Origin: Raphanus sativus | Taxonomy: Eukaryota > Streptophyta > Magnoliopsida > Brassicales > Brassicaceae | Length of the DNA stretch: 64,000 bases | NCBI RefSeq assembly: GCF_000801105.2 | Contig: NC_079514.1 | Location: 23,166,293 to 23,230,292, forward strand | Reading direction: 5' to 3' | In this document: in pieces, positions 45,280 to 55,968 of the stretch | How the letters are laid out: every line of letters begins with the position of its first letter | How positions within the stretch are numbered: the stretch's first letter is position 1 | Position numbers and translations under genes: made by a program | Notes under the pieces: model-generated | Told to the model about the DNA's origin: nothing | Databases searched by the model: none | Seen by the model: only the letters and a program-made list of their open reading frames with translations

Positions 45280-45617
45280 TGATACAGAGAAAGTGAGAGT
45301 GGTGACGTGGCGGAGAGGTTAAAAGCGCAGAAAGTTGTTGAGAGTCAAGACAAATAAGAAGAGAACACGTGTACAGAGTTTGTTGAAGTCATAAACACGT
45401 GTACAGAGTTTGTTGAAGTCATAATCTTTCATTTTTATACATTCATTCAAAAACGTGTGATTTTTTTTGAAACCTTTATAAAATCTGAGTGATTCTTTGT
45501 TCATTGAGTTTTAAATTCTTTCTTCAAATCCAAAATATATATCTTTGAGTTACAAGCTATTTTTTCATGAATAGTAGTTTGATTACATAGAGAAAAATAT
45601 AGTTATCTCTATTATCA
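45280..45617 (+). repeat. Chromovirus 5' LTR
   Basis: Starts TGATACAGAGAAAGTGAGAG and ends CTCTATTATCA. Contains a 30-bp tandem duplication (ACACGTGTACAGAGTTTG from 45365 and 45395) that the 3' LTR lacks. Clearly diverged from its partner. Confidence 0.8.
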
Positions 45618-45676
45618 GAGTTTGGCGACCTAATCTATGGTAGAAACACGATCGCAAACATTGTAGAAGGGAGCGG

Positions 45677-46063
45677 TGTTAGGATTTAAACCTTACTTAG
45701 TGCTTTAAACTTGGATTTGAAATCAGATACCAAAACTTTCTTTATTCAAGTTTAAAGAAAAGTGTTTCTTAAGAACAACTATAGAGATTACAAGCCTATG
45801 ATTAACACAAAACCCTAACACGTAATTGCTTAATCTCTTGTTATCTCTCTCTTATGTTCTTGCTCTCTTCTCGAATGATTATAAAGCCACGACCACCTTC
45901 TCTATATATAGCATGATCACCATCTTTTAACTTTCCTATTCCATGTTGTCTTTGTAAAGACATTGACCGATACTAACGTTTTTTTCCTTATATGATTTTG
46001 CAGGATTCTTGTTGGGCTGGAGTGGGCTAAGACAGAATTAGAAATTTGGCCTATTGTTCTACA
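45677..46063 (-). repeat. Non-autonomous copia 3' LTR (387 bp)
   Basis: On + starts TGTTAGGATTTAAACC and ends CTATTGTTCTACA. A TATATATA box lies near 45902. Confidence 0.9.
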
Positions 46064-46080
46064 ATCTCCACCATAGGCCC
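46064..46080 (-). other. Non-autonomous copia polypurine tract
   Basis: On - reads GGGCCTATGGTGGAGAT beside the LTR; the same GGTGGAGAT core as the copia at 17457. Confidence 0.78.
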
Positions 46081-48458
46081 ACATTATCATTCTTCTTCCT
46101 TTGTTATCTTCCTCGTAAATGTCGAACGACGTAACTGAAAATACTTCTTCACCGAGATGATCTGATGACAACTTCGCCAAGTTGCTTTTCCGATGAATCA
46201 CTGCTCCTCGTCTTCTCTTCGACATATCTACACGCCGACTCAAGCTTTCCATCTTGATAGAACCAAAATAAGGATCACTCTTTCGGTATGGATGATATGA
46301 ACTCCGAAGAGAACTGATAGATCGAGGGGTGACACTAAGGGTTACGGAATAGCCCAAAGATACTACCAGAGATCGAAGGTTGCCGGATGTGATGCACCGG
46401 TCCAACACAACGAAGTGGCTCGCTTGGAGATAACCTCACACAGTGAAATATGAATGTTCTAAATAAAGAAAAATGAGAGAAAACTCGAAAGAGAAATAAG
46501 AAAATCGATGTAGATTGAAATGATCAAAGTGTTTACATACTTATACTACTTTGAGTCAAAGAGATAAATAAAGAAAGTGCGGAAAAACATTGCATAGAAA
46601 ATAGAAATTTGACTAGATCTAGTCAAAGTGTGGAAAACAAGGAATACTAGTCAAAGTACGGATTCTGATGTTGACTAGTCCAGATTCAGAAAGATGTCCA
46701 GGTTCATGCTGGTCGTGCACACCATGTTGGGAAGGATATGTACACACGCGGAACGATCCACGCATGTCTGAATTTGCAAGAACTGAACATCACCTGATTT
46801 GTACATGGCATAACTCCCTCATCTGAACTCCGTTTTATCTGATTCTTCTTCGAGGAGTTCCATAATTAAGTTGAACACATTCTCCAAGTGGTTTCACGCG
46901 AAGAAACATCATGGTTCAGAAGATATGTTTCGAACAATGAACGTATGTCTGTGTTGTTTCTCAGATGGTTTGATGGTTGAACCAGCTCGAAAGATCGAAC
47001 CAACTTGCTCAGCTCGTTCGGCTCGTCCATGATAGTGTCAGTCCAGCTCACTTGAGTATTCAGCTCATCCAAGATTGCATAGATGATAAGGGAATTGGCA
47101 TAATCTGATGAGAAAACCTCGTCTAGGTCTAGCTGGTCGACAAGGTCACCTTCTTGGGCCGTGTCCGTGAACCAAAAAGGACGGTGCTCGATTTTGGTTC
47201 TATCACATCTCTTTCCTCTGCAATTTGTAAAACGATTTGATCACGTAACACATTCGCTGAGTTTCTTCGCCATGCATCGCCCTGAGTATCCTATACTCAT
47301 CTTCCTTGCTTTTGATGCCTCACAAAAAAACTAAGCCAAAACAGCTATTATTTCTCATCTCCTTTTCACCGAGAATCCCTAAGACAGTGATGACGTCTCA
47401 TCGACGAATCGTACCGTCGACGACTAATGTAGCTCGTACGTCGCTACTCTGTCTTCAACCTTTCTCGCCTTTGATTCAAGAGATGAATTCAACTACCCAA
47501 TCTCCAGCTCGTTTCTGCAAACTCCGACCTTACTTCTAAATGTTCTTCACTGTGAGAACTCGTAATTCTCAAAGAAGCTCGCGATTTCTTGTTTTACTGG
47601 TAATTAACAAAGTTCTCATTTTGAATGTTTCAGGTGGTCGATCCATGGCTCAACCTTGTCGGATTATTGCAGCACTTTGGTAAGCTTTCTCGGATGATTT
47701 GAGTTTGCTTGAAGACCTCTTACATATTCCCTTTGAGATTGTATAGACTTAATCTCCTTTTGACTTTGACAGTGAGATGTGATTCTTCAACCGGCATATA
47801 TTTTTCATGTGTTTCTCGTTATCCGTTTCTCCTGCTTGCTTCAAACTTCGTCCTTCAGCTTCTCGGTAAATTCATTTACACCCTTTTAGCTGTTTTAAAA
47901 AAAAATGTTTCTGATGTCCTGTGATCTGTTTCTTATTTGGCCAGCCTAGGTACTCGTCTCCCTTCAGCCTTTCTTGCTGTTTAAGACGTTCTCTCAGGTG
48001 ACCCTTTAGAGACTCCTCCGTTACTCCGACGAACCCATGATCCCGTTTCCATTCAACTTCCTGGTAAAGGTATCCACTTCTCTTTACATGTTTAAGTTGA
48101 TGCTTGTGATGTTAAACTCATCCGGTGATCTTGTTGTGCTTCCTTTTTCAATTGAGATACTCGTCTCCTTCAGCTCTACTCGGTGATTTCTCCCCACCAT
48201 AGTAACTGTTTAAGACGTTCTCTCATGTTTCTCATCCGTTGCTTCAGAGCCTTTGAGTGACTTTTCTTGTGTTTCAGCTGCTCCACCTTGAGTTAAAACC
48301 TCTGCCTCGCATCTATGCTTCACATGTAACTTTCTTTAAACTCCACCTCCTTGAGTTTTCCATTATCAATATAAACCCGAAACTGACTTGTTTCTTCTCC
48401 TCTGTCTCTGCGAGCTTGAGACAGCGTGATAATGGAGTTACCTGGAGCTTCTCTTTTC
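46081..48458 (-). other. Noncoding interior of the non-autonomous copia
   Basis: About 2.4 kb between polypurine tract and the last ORF, in the place where RT and RNase H would end. No retrotransposon protein motif found. 47200-48540 resembles plant leader or intron sequence on + (C/T-rich, repeated CTCGTCTCC and TTTAAGACGTTCTCTCA words near 47980 and 48210). Confidence 0.5.
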
Positions 48459-48716
48459 TTAGGCGATCAAGGAACAACAGCGAACCTGAAACTCCGGCCC
48501 AAGTACTGCTTGAGAATCTTCTTGATTATGGATCTTAGATAGTGTTGCGTTCTCTTTGACTCTATCTCCGAAGATACCTTCTTCCAATATTCTTGAAACT
48601 TTTCCCTCAGCTTCATTCCCAAGTTCCATATCCACGTTCTCCTCAGCCTCCTTTAAACACTTTTGATCCTTGTTTTCCAGTTCTTTTTTCATATCAAGCT
48701 CTTCAGGTGCAGCCAT
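48459..48716 (-). CDS. Glu/Lys-rich ORF of unknown function in copia interior
   Basis: 85 codons, highly charged (MAAPEELDMKKELENKDQKC), probably helical. It lies in another frame just after the broken gag-protease frame. No family recognised; it may be a spacer remnant of the polyprotein and need not be a gene. Confidence 0.3.
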   Translation of the reverse strand: MAAPEELDMKKELENKDQKCLKEAEENVDMELGNEAEGKVSRILEEGIFGDRVKENATLSKIHNQEDSQAVLGPEFQVRCCSLIA

Positions 48717-48724
48717 AATGTGTG

Positions 48725-50227
48725 CTAAGAAATCACCATCCTTTTGCCTTCTTTTGCAAACAAAAAAGTATCCCTTGAAGATTTTGTCCTAGATTCTTCA
48801 CTGCAAGCCTTATACTCAATTTTTACTGTGTTTGCTGTCGAGAAAGAGTCTCCACCTTGAGCTGATGAGTCTTTTGTTTCAAAACCGTATGGAGTAGGTC
48901 CCTGAATCAGACTTGCAGCAAATGTCACCTTCCTTGACGACTTCTTTCTGATTTCTTTCTCCACTTTAGGCATGTTCTTCTTATTCTTTGCAACTGTGCC
49001 TTGTAGATAATAAACTCCATCTTGATATTTTCCTGATATCACCTTCGTGTTATCTTTGTAGAACTGCACTTTGAAATTGCTTCCTTTATACTTGCAACCT
49101 GCTTTTTCTAACATCCCATAGGAAATTAAATTTCTACTCACCTCCGGTATGTATCTAACACCCGTGAGTATCACTTCAGAGCCATCTGAATTCTGAATCT
49201 TTATTTTCCCAACTCCTTTGATGTCACATCGAGTGTCATTAGCCATTAACACTGAACCACCATTGAACTCCTTGAGTTCAAACATAACCTCCTTGTTTGA
49301 TGTGCTGTGATAAGAACATCCAGAATCCATGATCCATTCTTGCTTAGTGTCTTGCACACTAGCTGTCAACACTAACGGTTGCTTCGGCTCTGTAGCAATA
49401 TTTGCAGATTCTCTATGTCTCCTTTCAGGACATTATATTTTCCAGTATCCTACTTCTCCACAGATAAAACAACCTGTTTTGCTTTTATCGAACCTTTGCC
49501 TTGACTTAGATCTGCTCCTGCCGTTAGTTCTTCCTCTGTCACCCTTTTTCTCTGATCTGCCCCTTGACTCCACATACAAACCCTCTGCATCAGACCTGGA
49601 TTTATTCAACAATCTCTTCTCCTTTAACTCCACTTCCTTGGAGTATGCTGAATTAATCACGTCATTCATCGTGAGAGTTTCTTTCGCTGTCCCATACTTG
49701 AGCGTGTCAACTGGTGAATCAAATTGTTGGGGCAAGCTAGATAGAACTTGAATTGCCTGGTCTTCATCGCTGATGTTGATGTTAAGACTTGCAAGATCTG
49801 AAACTAGCTTGAGAAAAATATCCAGATTTTCCTCAATGCTCTTGTGATCATCCATCTTGAAGCTCGCAAACCTTTGCTTCATGTAGATCCTATTAGGAAG
49901 TGTCTTTGTTTGGTAATCTCTTTCCAAAGCCTTCCAAACTCCTAATGCAGTTGTTTCCTTCATCACCTTACGCAGAACCAAATTTTCTAGGCTCATGCAT
50001 ATTAGATTCTTCGCCTTCTTTTCTTTCAAAGGATCTACTTTGACGTCTGATTTATCTTCGTCTTTCTCTGTGTCAGTTTCAGAAGTCGTTTCTGAAACTT
50101 CCTGAATCGTTGAATCTAACCCTAGAAGCTCCAACTGGATTATCATCTTGTACTTCCATAACCCAAAATCTCCTTTTCCATCAAACCTTTCAATCTCGAA
50201 CTTGAAATTTCTCGGTATTGATTCCAT
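48725..50227 (-). pseudogene. Copia gag-protease with integrase and RT deleted
   Basis: Likely start at ATG 50227, two codons after a GGD stretch and matching other copia gag starts. UBN2-type gag with FDGKGDFGLWKYKM and SIEENLDIFLKLVSDLASL. CCHC knuckle CFICGEVGYWK, where the His is replaced by Tyr, then an in-frame TAA at 49433-49435. The same frame continues to protease WIMDSGCSYHST and VRYIPEVSRNLISYG. After YYLQGTVAKN it jumps to a spacer-like RKVTFAASLIQGPTPYG, which in the fuller copia lies after integrase. So pre-integrase and integrase are missing, and the frame ends before RT. Confidence 0.88.
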
Positions 50228-50261
50228 ATCTCCTCCTAGCACTTGCAATCAAACCTGGATT

Positions 50262-50273
50262 GCTCTGATACCA
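50262..50273 (-). other. Non-autonomous copia primer binding site
   Basis: TGGTATCAGAGC on -, two bases from the 5' LTR; the tRNA-iMet type. Confidence 0.9.
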
Positions 50274-50275
50274 CT

Positions 50276-50662
50276 TGTTAGGATTTAAACCTTGCTTTGT
50301 GCTTTAAACTTAGATTTGAAATCAGATACCAAAAATGCCTTTATTCAAGTCAAAAGAAAAGTGTTTCTTAAGAACAACTATAGAGATTACAAGCCTATGA
50401 TTAACACAAAACCCTAACACGTAATTGCTTAATCTCTTGTTATCTCTCTCTTATGTTCTTGCTTTCTTCTCGGATGATTATAAAGCCACAACCACCTTCT
50501 CTATATATAGCATGATTACCATCTTTTAACTTTCCTATTCCATGTTGTCTTTGTAAAGACATTGACCAACACTAACGTCTTTTTCCTTATTTGATTTTGC
50601 AGGATTCTTGTTGGGCTGGAGTGGGCTAAGACAGAATTTGGAATTGGGCCTATTGTTCTACA
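50276..50662 (-). repeat. Non-autonomous copia 5' LTR (387 bp)
   Basis: Same length and ends as its partner (TGTTAGG...TTCTACA on +). About 95% identical by eye. Confidence 0.9.
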
Positions 50663-50667
50663 AGCGG

Positions 50668-52063
50668 CGTAGACACGAGATACGGACGACGCAACGTCGA
50701 CTTGATTCAAAGGGATTGAGAAGGCATTAGCTTTTCAAGACGAGAAGACGTCGTGGTTGGATGCGAGTATGAAGGCGGTGTTGGAAGCAGTAAATCTGAT
50801 GACGATGCAGATGCAGAAACAAGCATCGACGAGCAGAGAAGCCAATCAGAGAGACGGAAGTGAATGACTCATTGGAGATCGGAATGATACGAATCACTAT
50901 CATCACCGCGGTTATCAACATAACGATCAAAACTCTGGTATGACTCAAATGGCTAAAACTGATTTTCCACACTTTGATGGTTCTAAGTTGAAGGAATGGT
51001 TGAGCAAGGCGGATGAATTTTTTGCAATCTATAATACTCCAGAGGAATCAAAAGTAGGTATTGATTTTATTCATTTCGACGGCGAAGCATCTACTTAGAA
51101 TTTGGCTCTGAAACAAGAAGATGCTAATGCCGTGATCCAATGGCGGAGTTAAAGGAGTTGAAGGAGACAGAAGGCATTGCTGCTTATCATGTGAAGCTTG
51201 AGTTAATCAGAGCTCGTTTACGAATGTCTGAGGAGTATTTAATCAGTGCATACTTAGCTGGACTTCGACTTGATATGCAGATGCACATCAGAATGTTTCA
51301 ACCACAAACAACTCGTCAATCTTTAGTGCTTGGTAGATTGTATGAGATGGCACATCCAAGAAAATCAACAAGCAGTGGTTGGTCTAATCAAAAGCATCAG
51401 CTACGAAACAACCAACAGAAGGGTCTGTTACCGGCTAAGAAAGAAGAAGAAGCTACAACTAAGGAAACAGTAGGAAAGCTGGGACCTTTCTTATTTCAAG
51501 CAGAGATGAGGGAGAGAAGAGCAAAAGGACTGTGTTACTATTGCGATGAAAAGTTCTCTCCAGAATATCAACTCAAGCATAGAAAGACGCAGTTATATGC
51601 TATGGAAGTGGAGGAGGTACATGAAGAAGAGGAGTGGGAAAACGGAGGTAGTGGGAAAACGGAGGTAGTGAAGAGAGAGATAGCTCAGATATCTCTAAAT
51701 GCAGTTGTTGGCAGTACAGATTATACTACCATGAGAGTAAGAGGAACACGAGGGAATAAAACTCTATACATTCTCTTGGATTCAGGTTCAACTCACAACT
51801 TCATTGATACGACGATTGTTGAGAGGTTGGGTTGTAAGATAGAACCTGTAGGACGTAAGCAAGTGGCTGTAGAAGATGGCAATAAGATTGGAGTGTGTGG
51901 GAAAGTCAGCAACTTGCATTGGAACTTCTTGAACTACGAGTTCAGAGCAGATTTCATGGTCATTCCGTTGGGTTGTCATGATATTGTTCTGCGTGTTCAG
52001 TGGTTATCTACTTTGGGACCAATTACTTGGGACTTTAAAGAGCTGGAAATGTCATTCAGATGA
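50668..52063 (+). pseudogene. Chromovirus gag and protease remnant
   Basis: Gag resumes after the copia insertion with several stops up to 51139; an open stretch covers 51140-52063. It shows a gag-like block (KLELIRARLRMSEEYLISAY), a degenerate zinc-knuckle area (GLCYYCDEKFSPEYQLKHR) and a retropepsin domain with LLDSGSTHNFID and a GCHDIVL...WLSTLGPI end. The LDSGSTHNF active site is intact; the frame stops at 52063 before RT. Confidence 0.85.
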
Positions 52064-52280
52064 CATAGTAAGCGAGTGATGCTGCATGGTATAAAGGCAT
52101 GATCAATGAGAGAAGTTAAAGCGAAGAGGTTAGAGAGTAGTAAAGAAGAAGATATGCAACTTCACATGATATATGTGTGTGAAGAAACATAGATGAAGCT
52201 GTGGAATTTGAGAACATAAGAGAAAGAAATGGATAATTCAGAGGAAGTAACAGAATTACAAGAAATAACCGAAGTTTGGA

Positions 52281-53724
52281 GTGATATTTGGAGAACCAAC
52301 TCAGTTACCTCCATTTCGTGAGCATCTTAATCACAGGATCACGTTGATGGAGGGAGCTAATCCAGTGAACCAAAGACCATATAGGTACGCGGTTGATCAG
52401 AAAAATGAGATCGATAAGATGGTCCAAGAACTAAGGCAGGAACTGTTCAGCCTAGTTCTAGCCCCTACGCATCACCGGTTGTTTTAGTCAAGAAAAAAAG
52501 ACAACACATGGAGGCTATGTGTTGACTACAGGAAGCTCAATGGAATGACTATCAAGGATTGTTTTCCTATTCCGTTAGTAGAAAAACTCATGGATGAGTT
52601 GGGAGGATCTCGAGTGCATTCAAAGATAGATTTGCGAGCTGTTTATCACCAAGTGCGTGTGGATCCTCTCTACATACACAAAATATCTTTCAGAACACAC
52701 AGTGGTCACCATGAGTATTTGGTCATGCCATTTGGGCTTACCAATGCTCCTGCAACTTTTCAGGAATTGATGAACCATGTGTTCAAAGATTATCTACGAA
52801 AGTTTGTACTATTTTTTTGATGATATCCTCATCTATAGTGCTACTGTTGGAGGAGCATTTGATACACTTTAGAGTGGTCTTTGAAGTGATGAAGCAGAAC
52901 AAGTTGTTTGCAAAGAGAGGCAAGTGTGCGTTTATTACACGAAGAGTAGAGTACATTGGTCATTTTCTTGAAGCTCAAGGAATATCTACAGATCCAACTA
53001 AGATAAAAGCAGTAGAGGAGTGGCCATTTCCGAGCAATCTTAAGGGGTTACATGGATTCTTGGGTCTAGCTGGGTAATACCGACGATTTGTGAAGAAATT
53101 TGGTACTATAGCAAACCGTTAACAGCTTCAACCAAGAAAGACGCCTTTAGCTGGAACTCTGAAACACAAAAAGCTTTCCTGCAGTTGAAGAAAGCTTTGT
53201 GTACTGCACCTGTACTTGCTCTACCAAGGTTTGAACTACCTTTTGTTGTGGAGACTGATGTGTCTATACAAGGGATTGGAGCAATACTCATGCAAGAAGG
53301 TCAGCCGTTAGCTTACATTAGTAGGCATTTGAAGGGGAAGAAACTTAACCTTTCTATCTACGAGAAGGACTTGCTAGCGGTTGTATTTGCGGTGCAAAAG
53401 TGGAGGCATTAACTTGTCACAAATCATTTTGTGATCAAAGCTGACCAGAGGAGCTTGAAGTACTTTCTAGAGAAAAGATTGAATACTCCTATACAGCAAA
53501 AATGGTTACCAAAGCTATTGGAGTTCGACTACGAAGTTCAGTATAAGCAAGGGAAAGATAACATTGCGGCAAATGCATTATCTAGAGTGGAAGGTGCAGA
53601 GATAGTACATATGGCAATGTCAGTGCTTGAATGTGATTTGTTGCTGAAGATACGAGAAGCTTATGACGGTGATAACAACACTAAAGAGCTGATTAAGAAG
53701 TTAAAAAAGATCCAACTGCTATAG
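52281..53724 (+). pseudogene. Chromovirus reverse transcriptase and RNase H remnant
   Basis: Pieces in at least four frames: the RT entry (NHRITLMEGANPVNQRPYRY), the palm ([34 protein letters not shown]), a broken catalytic box region near 52810 and YIGHFLEAQGISTDPTKIKA. RNase H follows (RFELPFVVETDVSIQGIGAI; YEKDLLAVVFAVQKW), then a stop at 53410, then DNIAANALSR. Frameshifts lie near 52490, 52815 and 53080-53110. Confidence 0.87.
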
Positions 53725-53725
53725 T

Positions 53726-55119
53726 TTGCTACATTTTCTGGTTATCGAGGAAGTATTCGAAGTCTGCCTTGGTTCAGCACACTATGTGAAGAAGTACTCT
53801 TGGATACAGAACATTTTGAGAAGAGGAAGTAAGATAGTGGTTTCTAATGTGGCGGAGATCAAAGACATGATCTTGGAATGGTTACATTGTCTAGTCAAGG
53901 AGGACATTCTGGAAGAGAAGTAACGAGACAGAGGATAAAAGGGTTGTTCTATTGGAAAGGACTTATCAAGGACATACAGTCATACCTTCTGAACTGCAGC
54001 ATGTGTCAGCAATGCAAGTATGATGTGGCTGCGTTACCGGGATTATTACAACCGATACCCATTCCAGAGGTGGTGTGGATAGATTTGTCGATGGATTTTA
54101 TTGTTGGTCTAGCACACTCGTTTGGGAAGACAGTTATATTTGTTGTGGAGGATAGGCTGAGTAAGGCAGCTCACTTTATTGCTTTAGCTCATCCCTACAC
54201 TGCAGCATCGGTGGCTCAAGCGTTTCTGGATAATGTGTACAAGCTTCATGGATTCCCAAGGTCAATAGTCAGTGACAAAGATGCGTTTTTTCTCAGTTGC
54301 TTTTGGCAGGAGCTGTTCAAGTTACATGGGTGTAATTTCAGTATGTCAACTGCATATCACCCTCAGAGTGACGGTCAAACAGAAGTAGTGAAACGGTGTT
54401 TTGAAACCTATCTACGGTGTATGACAAGTGAAAGACCAGAGATGTGGAGTAAGTGGTTGCCTCTTGCAGAATTTTGGTACAACAAGAACTTTCACACCTC
54501 AACGCAAGTGACTCCTTATGAGGTAGTTTATGGTCAATCACCTCCAGTTCATTTACCGTACTTACCAGGAGAATCTAAAGTCCAGTTCGTGGCAAAGTGT
54601 TAGGAGGATCGTGAGAAGATGCTGCTTATGTTAAAGTTTCATCTACTAAGGGCACAACATAGAATGAAGCAACATGCTGACTTGCATAGATCTGAGAGAA
54701 GCTTTGAGATTGGAGATTGGGTCTATGTCAAGTTACAACCTTACAGGCAGAAAACGGTGGTACGGAGATCGAAGGAGAAGATTAGTCCAAAATATTTTGG
54801 ACCTTATTGCATCAGTGAAAAGATAGAGGAAGTGGCCTATAAGCTGAGATTTCCTGATGAGACGCGAATTCACTCGGTATTTCATGTCTCACAATTGAAA
54901 AAGGCGGTGGGAGATGTGTCCATTTCAAATCAGCTGCCGCTATACTGAGTGATGTTCTTGTTAAGAAGGCGGAGTTTATTTTGGAGCGTAAGATGGGGAA
55001 GAGACAAGGTCGTGCAGCAACGTTAGTTCTGGTTCAATGGTTTAGCCAAAATGCAGAGGAGGCTACGTGGGAGTATTTGTTTGATTTGCAGACGAAGTTC
55101 CCAGATATGGATCTCTGAA
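53726..55119 (+). pseudogene. Chromovirus integrase and C-terminal chromodomain remnant
   Basis: Zinc-binding HHCC segment near 53880-54020 (C-x2-C in NCSMCQQCK). The catalytic core follows, with D in SMDFIVGLAHSFGKT, D in IVSDKDAFFLSCFW and E in HPQSDGQTEVVKRC. A GPF/Y-type module (SPKYFGPYCISEKI) and, in another frame near 54955-55119, a chromodomain-like end (AEFILERKMGKR, ATLVLVQWF, EEATWEYLFDLQ) complete it. In chromoviruses this domain guides integration to particular chromatin. Stops at 54601 and 54946 and frame changes inactivate it. Confidence 0.87.
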
Positions 55120-55153
55120 TCTTGTGGGCAAGTTTCTTTGGAAATGGGATTTT

Positions 55154-55478
55154 TGATATAGAGAAAGTGAGAGTTGTGACGTGGCGGGGAGGTTAGAAGT
55201 GCGGGAAGTTGTTGAGAGCAAGACAAATAAGAAGAGGAGAGTTTGTTGAAGTCATTGTAACAGAAACAAAGTATATAACTTTGTTTCTTCATCTTTTTAC
55301 ATTCATTCGAAAACGTGTGTGATTTTTTCTTGAAACCTTTATCAAATCTGAGTGTTTCTTTGTTCATTATGTTTTAGATTCCTTCTTCAAATCCAGAATC
55401 TATACCTTTGAGCTACAAGCTATTGTTCCATGAATGGTAGTTTGATTACATAGAGAGAAACAGAGTTTATCTCTATCA
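55154..55478 (+). repeat. Chromovirus 3' LTR
   Basis: Starts TGATATAGAGAAAGTGAGAG after a purine-rich AAATGGGATTTT and ends TTTATCTCTATCA. 325 bp, diverged from the 338-bp 5' LTR. Confidence 0.8.
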
Positions 55479-55658
55479 AGGATGAATGCACAAAACTCTC
55501 CACGTTGATATCGACCTGTCAGAAAAAAAAAGTTATGGACCCAAATCTTCAAGTAGTCAGGTATTCTTGGATGAGAAGTGGGAAAGAGTGTTAGTGAATA
55601 CCTTGCACACAAGCTGAAGTTCAGTGATACATCTGGCTATTGTTCTAACGTCAAAGTA
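55479..55658 (-). pseudogene. MTR4: MTR4-type RNA helicase, upstream exon fragments
   Basis: On -, an exon from about 55658 to 55602 encodes TIARCITELQLVCK, followed by a GT donor at 55601-55600. A short intron ends CTGACAG, and an exon at 55515-55479 encodes VDINVESFVHSS. This is the segment immediately upstream of RPDIMEAVY in SKI2/MTR4 helicases, so it continues directly into 45279 once the chromovirus is ignored. At 55659 a copia LTR ends the homology. Helicase core exons are not in the window. Confidence 0.82.
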
Positions 55659-55871
55659 TGAAAACAAAGATTATAAGAAACCACTTCTTATTAGCTTAGG
55701 AAAATCACTCAAAACTTAAACTCTCACAATAATTTCTAAACTCAAATTCATAAGTTCATGCTACACCTCAACATCTTCTTATATAGAGATATATAAACAT
55801 AACTAGAATAGGATTTGTAAGACTTGGTCTCCAAGTCATCTCCATGTCTATCTTCAAGTTTAACTCCAACA
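55659..55871 (-). repeat. LTR of truncated copia (213 bp)
   Basis: On - starts TGTTGGAGTTAAACTTGAAG and ends TTTGTTTTCA. It abuts the purine tract at 55872-55890 and, on the other side, MTR4 coding sequence. Confidence 0.75.
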
Positions 55872-55968
55872 TCTCTCCCTTAAACTTGAAGTCTTCATGA
55901 TTCAATACTTGATCTCCAACAAGCTCTCTCTCTCATCTCTTTGAATTTTAATCTTCCCAATGCTTTAG

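Larger units (their letters stand above)
45677..50662 (-). mobile_element. Non-autonomous copia retrotransposon, TSD AGCGG
   Basis: AGCGG flanks it at 45672-45676 and 50663-50667. LTRs of 387 bp at each end differ by about 19-20 bases by eye. It has a primer binding site, a polypurine tract and gag-protease, but no integrase or RT. Its gag, protease, primer site and polypurine tract resemble those of the copia at 16980-30774. Its insertion splits the chromovirus gag about 40 bp after the ATG at 45637. Confidence 0.92.
45280..55478 (+). mobile_element. Chromodomain Ty3/gypsy element inserted in MTR4
   Basis: LTRs at 45280-45617 and 55154-55478 enclose gag, protease, RT, RNase H, integrase and chromodomain remnants in + order, interrupted by a 5-kb copia element at 45677-50662. 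The element sits inside the DSHCT exon of an MTR4-like gene. I could not find a clean target duplication: GGCC beside the left LTR does not match the family coding sequence. Many stops and shifts make it an old, dead copy. Confidence 0.85.
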
